From Chara braunii (taxonomy: Eukaryota > Streptophyta > Charophyceae > Charales > Characeae), in assembly GCA_003427395.1 (NCBI GenBank), contig BFEA01000225.1, positions 1,862,289-1,910,236 on the forward strand: a stretch of DNA of 47,948 nt, read 5' to 3'. Positions 30,886-41,173 of this stretch are shown here, in pieces. How positions within the stretch are numbered: position 1 is the first letter of the stretch; the number at the start of each line of letters is the position of its first letter. Made by a program: the position numbers and the translations under genes. Below the pieces are notes generated by a model. The model searched no databases. It worked only from the letters and a program-made list of their open reading frames with translations, and had not been told where the DNA came from.

Positions 30886-31902
30886 ACCCCCGGGCACTAG
30901 GCGGGAGTTGTCTCTATGTCATAGAATGAAGTCTGCGTTCTCTGCAAGCTCATTCAATAACTACTGGAAGCAAAACCAAGAGGATGGTATGTACTATGTA
31001 CCTACTATTATTCTGTCAGAAGGCACAGGCCTCAGAGATTCCTGAGAGGGGGAAGGGAAGAAGGGAAGTAGTGTTGCACGAGGCGTCACCATACGTAATA
31101 TACTCGTTATTTAATATTCACACTATTTTCGAACTGTTATGTCCATTTGATTGCCAATGGACTGCTGGGAAGTCGACCTGTCCCACAAGTCAAATTTCAG
31201 ACACTTTTTTTATCTGATGAAACTTGAAGTGCATTACTGCATATTTGCCGCATGACGGGATCCTCTGCTATCCATGAAGCACACATCATGCATTTCCACT
31301 TTCTATGCATTAGACAGAATATGTTATACCAGCATGCAAGTGCAGCCATGGTATATCTGTGTGACATCTCATTCTTGAGGCAAACCAGGCAATCGTCAAG
31401 AGGGACTAGGCAGTAATTCTACCTTGACGGATGGCACATTCCCTGGAGCTCATACACTGCAATAACACACAGACCTGAAGAGGGATATGGGTGAAGGGAG
31501 ACACTTTCTAAAGGACATCTCGTTCCATGGCGCTTGAACGCAGTGCAACTGCGAAGGAAGATGCCATGCTGGTATCCTTCTTCTCGAAACTCCCATCGAA
31601 TGCACTCAAACTTTGAACTTGGAACGGTGAGGAATGTCTTGCGTTGGATGTCAGGGCACGCTCTGTCACGTGCACCTTTCCACAGGCGAGATGCAACTAC
31701 AGAAAAGGAAGATGGGCTGGATAGATATGTGAAATGAGGATGCAGACATGGGCCAAGGACATGAGGCATAGAGCACAGAGGGAGGGGAAAAGCGAGCAGG
31801 CAAGGGACCAAGACGAAGAGAAGGGGGAAAGATCAGGAGAAGGTGCACGGGAGGGACATGAAGGTTTTGGAGATCTATTTTGGAATGTGATTGATGTGCT
31901 TG
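30886..31902. other. gene-free stretch
   Basis: There are overlapping open frames on both strands around 31420-31850, none with a recognised domain. AT-rich to about 31400, then G/A-rich. Confidence 0.35.
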
Positions 31903-31992
31903 TTTCAGAGTACATTTTATAGTATGTTACGATCCTTTTTTTTTTTTTTTTTTTCAGAGTACATTTTATAAATTTATAGTATGTTACGATCC
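31903..31992. repeat. poly(T) flanked by a duplicated 30-base target
   Basis: TTTCAGAGTACATTTTATA...TAGTATGTTACGATCC occurs at 31903-31935 and again at 31952-31991 (with AATTTA inserted). About 17 T lie between them. This is the structure expected of a target duplication around an almost empty poly(A)-tailed insertion on the minus strand. Confidence 0.6.
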
Positions 31993-34841
31993 TGGTCATT
32001 CCCAATGTGCAAATTCACAATGATGAAACGGTTTTCACCTTTGCAGTAGCAGATGCAGATCCCAGGGCTTGATCCCTAGACCTGCCCCGAACCTGTGTAC
32101 AGTACAGTTTGCCCCATCTAGCTTTGAACCCATGACCTGCCCCTAAAAGTTGTCTGTCTAAGGCTGTGGTACGTATGAGGGTTGAGTAGGTTCGAGCTGC
32201 TTACCTGTAGGGTAGGAGTCGTAGCTTATGTCTGGTCGTAGCTGCGCAGCTACTACAGTACCGAAAGGGCAAGTAGGAAGGTCTAGAGTCTTCTAGGACT
32301 GCCCCTTCAAGAGTCTCAGAAGCAGTCCGTAGGGAAGTGGGCAAGTGGGCAAGTGGGCAGATTTACCAGGTCCAGTCAGCGGTACCCAGTCCCAGTCACA
32401 CCTCGTCCAGTCAGCAAGTACCATGTGGGACTGTGTGCATCCTAGGCCCAAAGGAAAGGAGTAGACCGGCGACCAACTGAAGTATAAATCAAGAGGCAGC
32501 GTCCAGTTATTCATTCATTCAGACTGAGTCGTGCGAAAGCGCTGCCTGAACGACTTGTGCAAGGAGGTCTGCGAGTGCCCGAGGAAGAAGTGGGCTGGAA
32601 GGGAGACGAAGCGGCCATAGCCTCTAGTTAGTGGTAGAGGTAGCAAGCAGCCATAGCTGCACTAGGTCAGAGTTAGGCTATAACGTGTAAGTGTGTAAGT
32701 GTTCAGCGTGGTGTGTGTGTGTGTGGGACATCCAGGGAGATCCAGCTTAGCGTGCGTTTGAACAGTTGCCGAGGATACAGCGTTGAAGGTTGTTGTGAGG
32801 GCGCACAGGCGCCATAGTCATGCGAAGCAAGTTGAGTCTGAACTGTGTTCTTGGCCACGATATCTCTGAGTTTTGTGTGGGCTCCAGACGCCAGTGCGAT
32901 TGCCATCTGTTTTCATGCATGCTGAATAAGGAGGAAGACGAGTCTGATTGCAATGAAAGACAATGCCACCCAATTGCGAAAGAAATGAAAGCACTTGCAA
33001 AGAGATAGAAGAAAAAGAAGAAGAAGAAGAAGAAGAAGAAGAAGAAGGTGTCCACCATAGCTAGGTAGGTACCTCGCCGCTCTCATCCTTTGCCCCCTTC
33101 TTCCTCCTCCTCAGGCTGGGCTGCTCGCCATAGCCAAGCTGAGCGCCCAGCCCTTTCGTCGACCTCCCAGGCAGCGCTCCAAGTCCAGCACTTGGCTCCA
33201 GCAGTATGTCGCCGATCCTTGCACACCGCGAATGAGGAGGAGCTACTTGCTCCTCCTGAAGATATAGCGGCCTACTTGCCTCTTGGGCGGTGACTTCCTA
33301 GGCCATGCGGCCTCCCAGCAACCGGTAGGAGGGGAACATCATTGCAGGCTCTGATATCGTCCGTACAGGCCCTAGACTCAGGCTACTTGGACTGGTACCG
33401 GCCTACCTCTAGCTTACCGCTACTGGGCCTCAAAAAATGCCAACTTTTTGTCTTCTTCTGCTCGGCCTCGAGTACCCGACACTTCTACCACTACTTGAGT
33501 GGCACCAGCCTACCTGCTACTTGAGTGTTTTTCCCGCTGCTCTAAGTGTTGCAGGTCTACCCCCGCTACTTGAGTGTTTTACCCGCTGCAACCCTCAAAG
33601 CCACGGCCACAGTTAAGTACCGTCCCCGCAGGGCCTCCCAACCAACAAGTACCCTTGCGGGTCACACACACACTCAGGCCGACAAGCACTCAGACAGGCA
33701 TGCAGACCAGTAGGCACACACACACACAGACTTAGAAATCACAGCAGAAGGTGGGAATCTCAGCAAGACATACATTCCAGCCGCAAATCCCAGAAATTAG
33801 CAGTGTTCTCAGTCTGTGTTTTGGCGGTTCATTACAAGTAAGGGTAATGTGGCTGTTGATAAGCCTGCAAGGAAAATGAGCGATAGCGAGTTCCAGAAAT
33901 CAAGCAGCATCATACACATGTAACCAGATAGTCGTGACCTCGAACAAAAAGCAGAATTGCGACACGAGTTCCACCAAATAAGAGCACAGCAAAAGCTCAC
34001 AAGTGACAATGTCAGATTAGTCTCATCATCATCAACAATGAACCAATGTCGACATCCTATCTAGCGCTCTGCGCCCAGACTACAAATGGCAGATCCTATC
34101 TAGCCTATCTACAATGCCGCTGGTGACGTCAACAGCTCCCCGAAGTAGGAGCAGATCCCGGCCAATGCCGTTCGCCTCAAGCACCAGGTATGTCTCTCGC
34201 ATCACTCACAACCTCGATCCCCCACTCACAGATGCCACATGCACCCAAGGGCCACCATGCACCCCATCCAACATAGTGCAGCGCAGCTTGGCTATGGCTG
34301 CCTGCTCATCCAGCTCGTCCGTGAGCGCGTGGGCCCTGGCCAGCGTTTAGCGCAGCAGCGCTTGCGCAGCATGCAGCCAGTGCCCGAATGCCAAATGCGA
34401 GGGCAGGCACTTTCCTAAATGGAAGTGGCCTGCCTGCTGCGTGTGGCCTGGCTGCGCTGGGCCCCTGCCCAGAAGCTTCCGGTAGGCCCCGAGAGGCTGA
34501 GCCCCGGTCCAAACGAATCAGGCCCAGGGCCTGTAACGGTTGCTTGTGCCCAACTGTCTGCAGCCTGTGTTCGACCCTTGTTGTGTATCTGGCCCACGGC
34601 CTGCCTTAGTTACGTACAAAAAGGAAGCCAGGGCCTGGGCGCTCTCAACCAACTGGTGCTGCGCAACTGCCTGAATTTACCCAGTTGTGTGGTAGCCGAA
34701 AAATAGGCCTCTTGGCTTTGGTCGGGCCTGCCTTCACTTAGGGCGGCCGACTGTGCCCCTTACAGGGTAAAAAGGGGCCCATCGGCGCCTTATGCCTTGC
34801 ATTCCCTCCTCCATACTTCGACAGTCCTCTGAGAAGTTCCA
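31993..34841. other. gene-free stretch, possible LTR-like promoter region
   Basis: TATAAATCAAGAGGC at about 32483 is followed by ATTCATTCATTCAGACTGAG, like the TATA and transcription-start area of an LTR, but no LTR ends or PBS were found. (GAA)n lies at 33014-33047. CTACTTGAGTG-containing blocks repeat at 33490-33580. No coding region is recognised. Confidence 0.3.
33014..33047 (+). repeat. (GAA)n microsatellite
   Basis: Eleven tandem AAG/GAA units. Confidence 0.92.
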
Positions 34842-36284
34842 TTACTCAATCTGGCGCTTTCCCTTCTGCAGTAACTTTTCGTAGCGAGCGACAGCCTGTG
34901 GAGCGGTCTGCATCAGTTCCTCCCGGGTAAACCATCTGTCCTCCTTAGGATCAATGTGATGTCTGAACCAAACGCGAAATTGCAGCTTTGGCTTAGGAGG
35001 ACGTCCTCTGCCTGTTGGTCTTGGAACTGGCATTTCCCCATGGTTCACGATGTCGACGATGTCAGCCTCTCCATCCATGGTTGGGGGCAGCATTGAGAGT
35101 CGCGAGGGAAACTGATCAGTTTCCTCGGAAGGTGGAAGCTTAGAGGCGTGAAAGACAGGGTAAGTGCGAAGATGACCAGGGATCTGAACTACATATGACG
35201 GCCCATCCGGATCATCCCCGACGATATCTAGAACCTCCCAGGGTCCAAAGTACTGTGGCATGAGCTTGCGGGATATCCCCCGCTCTTGTCCCAGTTCTGA
35301 AAACTTGACCCAGACTTTGTCCCCTACCTGGAATGTGGATGGGCGGCGGTGCTTGTTCTCAGACTCTATCATCACCGCCTGCGCCTTGTGCATCTGTTCT
35401 ACAGCTTGCGGCATCAGGCACTCGTATCAATATGCAAACTCTAAGGTGCCTGGTGCAGCAGAAGGCTGATTCTCAGGTAGTAGAAAATCTATGGGCAGTC
35501 TAGGTTTAAAAGTCAGTAGCAGACTGTTGGGGCTCACCCCCGTTGCACTGTGCACAGCGTTGTTATACAGACTGGCGATGAGATCAAGTTTCTCATCCCA
35601 GTCCACCTGACTGTGCTTGATGTAATGCCTGAGCAGGTCTTGAACAGCGCGGTTCAGCCGCTCTGCTTGCCCATTTGCCTCTGGGTGGTTGCCGGAGGTC
35701 ATCTGCAGCTGTGTCCCTTGTTGTGCAGCTGCGACCTTCCACAATTCACTGGTGAATCGCACATCCCGGTCACTAATTATAGACTTTGGCAAACCGATGT
35801 CTCTGACCCAGTTTTCTTTGAATAGCTTAATCACGTACTCGGTCGTGGCTGTTGCAGGCATTGCGACTAACCTAGCATACTTGCTAAGCCTATCCACAAT
35901 GACATAGACATATTGCATTCCACTCTTGCTGGTGACCAGTGTATCCATGAAATCCGTGGACAGGCTCTCACCGGGTTTTTCCGGTATCTGAAGGGGCTTG
36001 AGAAGCCCAAGAGGGGCTTGTGTACATGGCTTGTCTCTCTGACATACCTGACAAGTCTCCACGTACAGCTTGGCGTCTCTCATCATTGTGGGCCACCAGA
36101 ACTGCTGCAGCAAGTTGGCTGTAGTCTTTTTATAACCAAAATGTCTTGTGGCATCATGACACTCACCTAAAAATAAAGTACGCAAAGACTCCCGGTTAGG
36201 CACACACAAGCGTTTATTCCCAGCTTTCTCAAGGAACAGCAGGCCGTTGACCAACTCAAACTCGGCAGAAGTCCTATAGCCTTA
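34842..36284 (-). pseudogene. Ty3/gypsy retrotransposon integrase region, one in-frame stop
   Basis: Integrase inserts the element cDNA into host DNA. Read on minus from 36284, the frame opens with YRTSAEFELVNGLLFLEK. It then carries the H-x4-H (HDATRH) and C-x2-C (CQVC) zinc-binding residues. The catalytic triad follows: D in STDFMD, D in ISDRDVRF, E in NHPEANGQAERLN, with D-35-E-type spacing. A GD.VWVKFSE region after it corresponds to the GPY/F-type segment. The tail HHIDPKEDRWFTREEL resembles a chromodomain-like or accessory C-terminus. A single TGA at 35427-35429 lies in the continuous frame, and a TAA stops the upstream reading at about 36285-36287. RT and RNase H are missing, so the element is 5'-truncated and defective. 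Confidence 0.9.
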
Positions 36285-36966
36285 TAAAGGGGTGCAGTAC
36301 ATCTGTACGGGTCCAGTAGCAGAGTGTGATACATGAGAAGTACCTGCTTTCATCAGGGAGCTTTGCCTTCATCTATCGCCGTATTGCATGTTTGTGTACG
36401 GGTGTGCTGATGTTTCATCTGGACTTTGTGTGGATCGATGTTAAGAACCTGGTCATTTTTGTGTATGATTGGCTGTGGCATCCTGTAGACACATTCTGTT
36501 GTAAAATCTCTGTGAGTCATGGTTTGCATGCAGGGGTTGGTGTCTGAATTGGGTTACACATTTGTTTTATTACTTGGTGCGCAACATTTTGTCCATTATC
36601 ACCCCCAGCGCCGTTTTCATATTTCTGTAACTGTTGTGTGTCAATTCCTGGATTTGTCCGTAGGTAGAATAGTCTACAGTATTGGGCCTAACATTCCACA
36701 ATTTTTGTAGGTGTACATATGTGTCTGGTGTCCAGGCTTCACTGGTTCTTGTTTGGATGGAAGGATTCAGAACTGTTTCTGTGTTCTACAGTGATAGGAC
36801 TTACTTTTCTACATTTCATGCCTAGTACAATGCTTTGTATACAATAGCTATGCCTGTACACCTCACTCACAACCGATTGCCGATCAGTTCATGCTGTATT
36901 ACACAGGAGGTTTACTGTATAGGGTGTAATAGTTGTGGGTATTCCTCTGTTTATGTGTTTGTCTTG

Positions 36967-36970
<4 letters not shown>
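36285..36970. other. gene-free AT-rich stretch
   Basis: Short unassigned frames only. It separates the gypsy fragment from a (TG)n tract. Confidence 0.4.

Positions 36971-37039
<69 letters not shown>
36971..37039 (+). repeat. (TG)n microsatellite
   Basis: About 34 TG units. The CVCV / HTHT open frames over it are artefacts. Confidence 0.95.
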
Positions 37040-37044
<5 letters not shown>

Positions 37045-37134
37045 GATGATGTGTGTGAACACATATTGCGAGGGCCTCAGCGCATAAAGATATGCTCTCC
37101 AATTCACCGTCACCTCACCAGGTAGATCATCCAA

Positions 37135-37319
37135 CGATTCCCGCATCATTCCAGCAATCATCAAGCACATTCACACTTAAGCATGACCTCTGCTATATGG
37201 TGATGCCTACTGATTCGTACAAGCCTGACAATACTCGCACCAAAGCATATGTGACCATTGCTATCCTGCTGATTCATTCAGGACTGATAACATTCACACC
37301 AGAGCATATGTGTAACTAA
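37135..37319 (+). repeat. degenerate tandem repeat, about 60-bp unit
   Basis: CTGATTC.T.CA...CTGA.AA, then ACCA.AGCATATGTG, recurs at 37209 and 37268, with a poorer copy (CACATTCACACTTAAGCATG) at about 37167. Non-coding. Confidence 0.5.
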
Positions 37320-39296
37320 ATCCAACTGTTCACATCAAACATAATCCCATCAACGCATTCAGAGGATGACCCAGTACTCCTCATATGAGAGTCCTGCACA
37401 ACTGAGAAGACACACCCAATTATCACATGAACTAGTAACAGCCGACGGTGTTCTTCTTTAATTCATGACATCCCGACCACTCCCGTGGTTCCTATATCCC
37501 TCCAAATGACAATCAAACCAGCTTCATAATTACCATCCGCATGGCGTTCCACAACATAAACCAGCTCCCTCCTGCTCGACCCCAAAACATACCACACTCT
37601 CCTCGACCAGGGTTACTCTCTGCGTTCATTACACATCTCGTCCTGCAGCATACCGTATCCCCTCAGAGATACCGCTGGGTCTACTTGGCTGCAACATCCT
37701 TCGTAACCAGGCAAACTATACAAGCACTAGTCCCTCACATAGAGCCAGATGGTCGGTCTCGCCCGTAACATTCCCCCCATCATGCCACCACTCCCTCCAC
37801 TCTAAAATCTCAGCGAGATGATCTCATCCGAAAGCCAGACGTTCCAAAACCTTCAGCCGCAGAGCAGTAACCTTGAGGATTCAAGCCCTCGCCCTCGCAA
37901 TTACCCTGCATACATCATCTGACTCGCCCATGCCCCCATATATCATCATATCATGCAATTCAAAAAAACAGAAATAGAAATCGAAATCGAAATCGTAAAA
38001 GAGATCCCAAAAACCTCAAAAAAAAAAAAAAAGGTTCGTAACAGCGTTGTCCCAACGCATCACAGCAGCACCCACACAAGACCATGGTAAGCCTCCATGT
38101 TAAACAAAATTATGAAAGGAAGCTCAACACATAACAGAGAACATAATTAGCATGATACAAATACTATAGTATATATTGGTTCTCATACATAGGCAACACT
38201 CACTACTTTACCACAACAAGGGTAGGTGAGAGGTCATTCGTTACACCCAGCTGGGGTACTGGCAAATTCCCTCAAACATGCTTTTCGCTAGCCCTGCCAA
38301 AGGTATAAGAAAGCACAGAGGTATAACGCTGATAGCATATGCACGAGAACCATGGTATGAAGAGCTTGATTAGATGCTGCGTAACTAAGGTTTGTCTTAG
38401 GTAGAAGGGATTGAAAAAAACGCATAATAGTGACGATAGCCTTCACCTCTGGCCGTGGATCCCCATGTTCGCTTCCTATTCCTTGGTCTGCCAAGTGAAG
38501 GTCAACTATCTCCTCAAAGCTGAATGCAGCATCCATTCTCGTGCTTCACTCTTGCCGTGGAGCAGCGAGGGCGTAGGCCGTGGTGGAAGATCAACCACCA
38601 AGAAGCCAACCGAGACGGTCGAGGATGATGCGGTGGCAATAGCAACAGTGATATCCAGTGGTGATCAGAGTGGCGATACTGCACAGGTGGCATAATAGTT
38701 GCTGTGAGTGTGGCAGCCGCAAAAGCTGGCGTAGTACTGGCCCGTCGTCGGCAGAATCATGGCAACGGAGTCATGCGAGACCTTAGCGCTCGGGTTACTG
38801 TGCCGAACATCAAGGTACGCATGCTCTGTTGGTTGAGGAGGAGTGACTTAGCGGTAACTCGTAAGTAGTAGGTGGTTAGTGCACACCCACCCGATTCCCC
38901 TTCTAGAAACATCACACAATCCCTATTTTGTTCTATGAATCTTTTTCGATTTTGCAGCGAAGCTAGTACCAGGTCCAAAATTTTCATCCACCGGGTCAGT
39001 CCCCGCTATCTTTATACATCCTACAATTTGACTAGACCCCCTTCCCACCCCCCGCACACTTTCCTTTTTTCTCATCACAGGGCCCATTTATTCGTGACTC
39101 TCGCAGCAAAACTCGTGCCTCAGGGGCTCTCGTCCCCAATGCCCCTCGTGGTACCGCTACTATTTCAGCCCCGGGGGGCATTCCCTTCTGGGCAAGTCAT
39201 ACACTGGTCCTCACTTAGTGTAGGCTGTATCTTTCCTAATCAGTACCTATCTTCATCTGCTAGAAGTTCATGGGATAACAAAGGGTACCTCAACCC

Positions 39297-39300
<4 letters not shown>
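37320..39300. other. gene-free stretch
   Basis: It includes a short (GAAATC)n run at 37975-37997 and a poly(A) at about 38018-38032. The open frame at 38872-39459 runs partly through a (TG)n repeat and has no recognised domain. Confidence 0.4.

Positions 39301-39340
<40 letters not shown>
39301..39340 (+). repeat. (TG)n microsatellite
   Basis: Twenty TG units. Confidence 0.95.
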
Positions 39341-39341
<1 letters not shown>

Positions 39342-40560
39342 TTTGAATTTTCGCCACAACAGCCTTTATTCCACCCAGATGAGTAGATCCCAAATCGAAG
39401 CAGCTTTAGTGCTATTGCAGACAACGAAAACACTTGAGCTGAGACAAACTAAACAATGAAACAGTTATCTTTATAGCATGTACCAAGCAACACGGAGCAA
39501 AATAGAAGCGTTTAAAATTTAAATCCCTTTCTTAACTGTGTTCACTTTGGCTTTTTTGGGTACCCGTTTCGTTTGTCCTTGCAACTCCCCTTTTTACGGT
39601 GCCTCTCACGTACAAGGCTCGCCACATTGATTGTGGTTGAGCGCGAGCTGCCCACATCCCTGTGTGCCATAACGGCCCACTGGCACATTATGAAAGGGGG
39701 GCAGAGTAAAGGCAGAGGTATATTCCTGTTCATTTTTCTTCAGATCTTCAACTTATATTTTGTCTGTTCTCTTAATCATGCTCATCCGTATGCATTTACT
39801 AGTAGTACAGAAGAGGAGGAAGGAAGGACATAAGATGTGGAGTTCTGACAGGGTTCTAAATACTCACCACTGGAGAAGACTACTCCAGAATGGCACATGA
39901 GGCCAGTCAGTGTTTAGGTTGCATAAGATTTTGAGTTGAGGAGCAGCAGCCGTTGCCTATGGTAAGTGGCCAACCCTACAGACCTGACAGGACCGGTTTG
40001 GGTGTGGACTGTGGAAGCACCGCATCCAGTTCTCGCAGTCGCAGTTGGTGCAGCAAATGGCACGGCTTCGACAGATGTCACAAGCCATGGGACTCCTACA
40101 TGCTAGGAACACGGAGGCACGCCGACCGCAATTGTAGAGGCATTGTCATTCCAGCCCCTGTCTACAGATTGGACACAACATGTCAGGGTGTCGTACATGA
40201 GTGCAGTATCGACTGTGATCATACGTATGAATACTATGAAAACAATAACTTGCATGGGCTGTGTGTGTGGGGAGGGGGGGGGGAAGGGTTTGTCTGTGTA
40301 TATGTGTGTCAGCTTCGTTTTCCTTCATGCTCTTTGACGATGTTATGGGAGTCAGTACCACAATGTGCTGCAATCAGTGCGATGTGCATTTGTACTTCAG
40401 GCTGTCCGACCCAGCACCATTTGAAACCAGCTATCCATGTCCCCAGGAAAATTAAATCCACCTATCCCCCTGGCCCGAGCGATCCCGAAGTGCAGCCCAC
40501 TTTATCTGCCAATCATTCATGCACATGCTCTGCGTCACATGGATGGCTGTGGCAAGTTCC
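39341..40560. other. gene-free stretch
   Basis: No recognised gene. An open frame of 219 codons (39953-40612) has no known domain, uneven composition and runs into the U6 retropseudogene. I regard it as chance. Confidence 0.35.
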
Positions 40561-40637
40561 TGTGGATGGGATTTTATTTTATTTTTTATTTTTTTTACCA
40601 TTTCTCGATTAATGTGTGTCATCCCTGCACAGGGGCC

Positions 40638-40669
<32 letters not shown>

Positions 40670-40692
40670 ACAGGACGTGTGGACGGGATTTT
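40561..40692 (-). pseudogene. U6 snRNA retropseudogene, 5'-deleted, with A-rich tail and target duplication
   Basis: The minus strand reads TTAAAATTGGAACGATACAG, then TTAGCATGGCCCCTGTGCAG, then ATTAATCGAGAAATGGTAAA, covering U6 from about its 20th base onward. The 5' stem-loop is missing. The A-rich tail is interrupted by T (AAAAAATAAAAAATAAAATAAAA). The flanks TGTGGATGGGATTTT (40561-40575) and TGTGGACGGGATTTT (40678-40692) are a 15-bp duplication with one mismatch. It is a processed LINE-mobilised copy and not functional. Confidence 0.88.
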
Positions 40693-41173
40693 TAGCCCAT
40701 GCTAGAAGAAGATCAGTTTAGTGGTCCTCGCATGAAGTGGACAGCTGGGGAAGAGCTGGTTGTTTTACTCGGCTGTTTGTTGGCCATGAGATTAGTGAGG
40801 AGCTCACTTTCTCCCAGTGTAAAACAGCATAATCGCCTGCCTCCCTCCCCGGATCCCTGACTTGTTTCTCAGTGTCTCATATATTAGCAGTGGCAAATTC
40901 TCAGTGATGGTCGCAAACCCAACCCCTGTGGTCTGGTCATGCTTCATGCATATGAACCGACTCAGCCCGACTGTGTACACTGTCTTACGTACTGGTTGAT
41001 GGTTCTCCGGTTTTGTCTTATTATTATTATTTTGAGCTTGCTCCATTGTTGATTCCCAGATTGGCGCTTTGCCCTTGTCTGTCAGTCCTAATGCTAACAA
41101 CGAAGGCTCTCCCCTCCGGGGATTGTGCTCTTAAACTTTCCTCCCCTCTTTGGCATATTCTCGACCATCCTCC
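40693..41173. other. upstream region of the coiled-coil gene
   Basis: There is no convincing TATA box or other element. The in-frame TAA just before the long frame lies at about 41132-41134. The C/T-rich stretch TTTCCTCCCCTCTTTGG (41136-41153) could be the polypyrimidine tract of an upstream intron. Confidence 0.35.

Noticed and set aside
32040-32140. Two B-box-like sequences on the minus strand
   Set aside because: No A box at proper spacing and no tRNA fold. They look like a short direct repeat.
39953-40612. 219-codon open frame
   Set aside because: It has no domain, runs into the U6 retropseudogene and has uneven composition.
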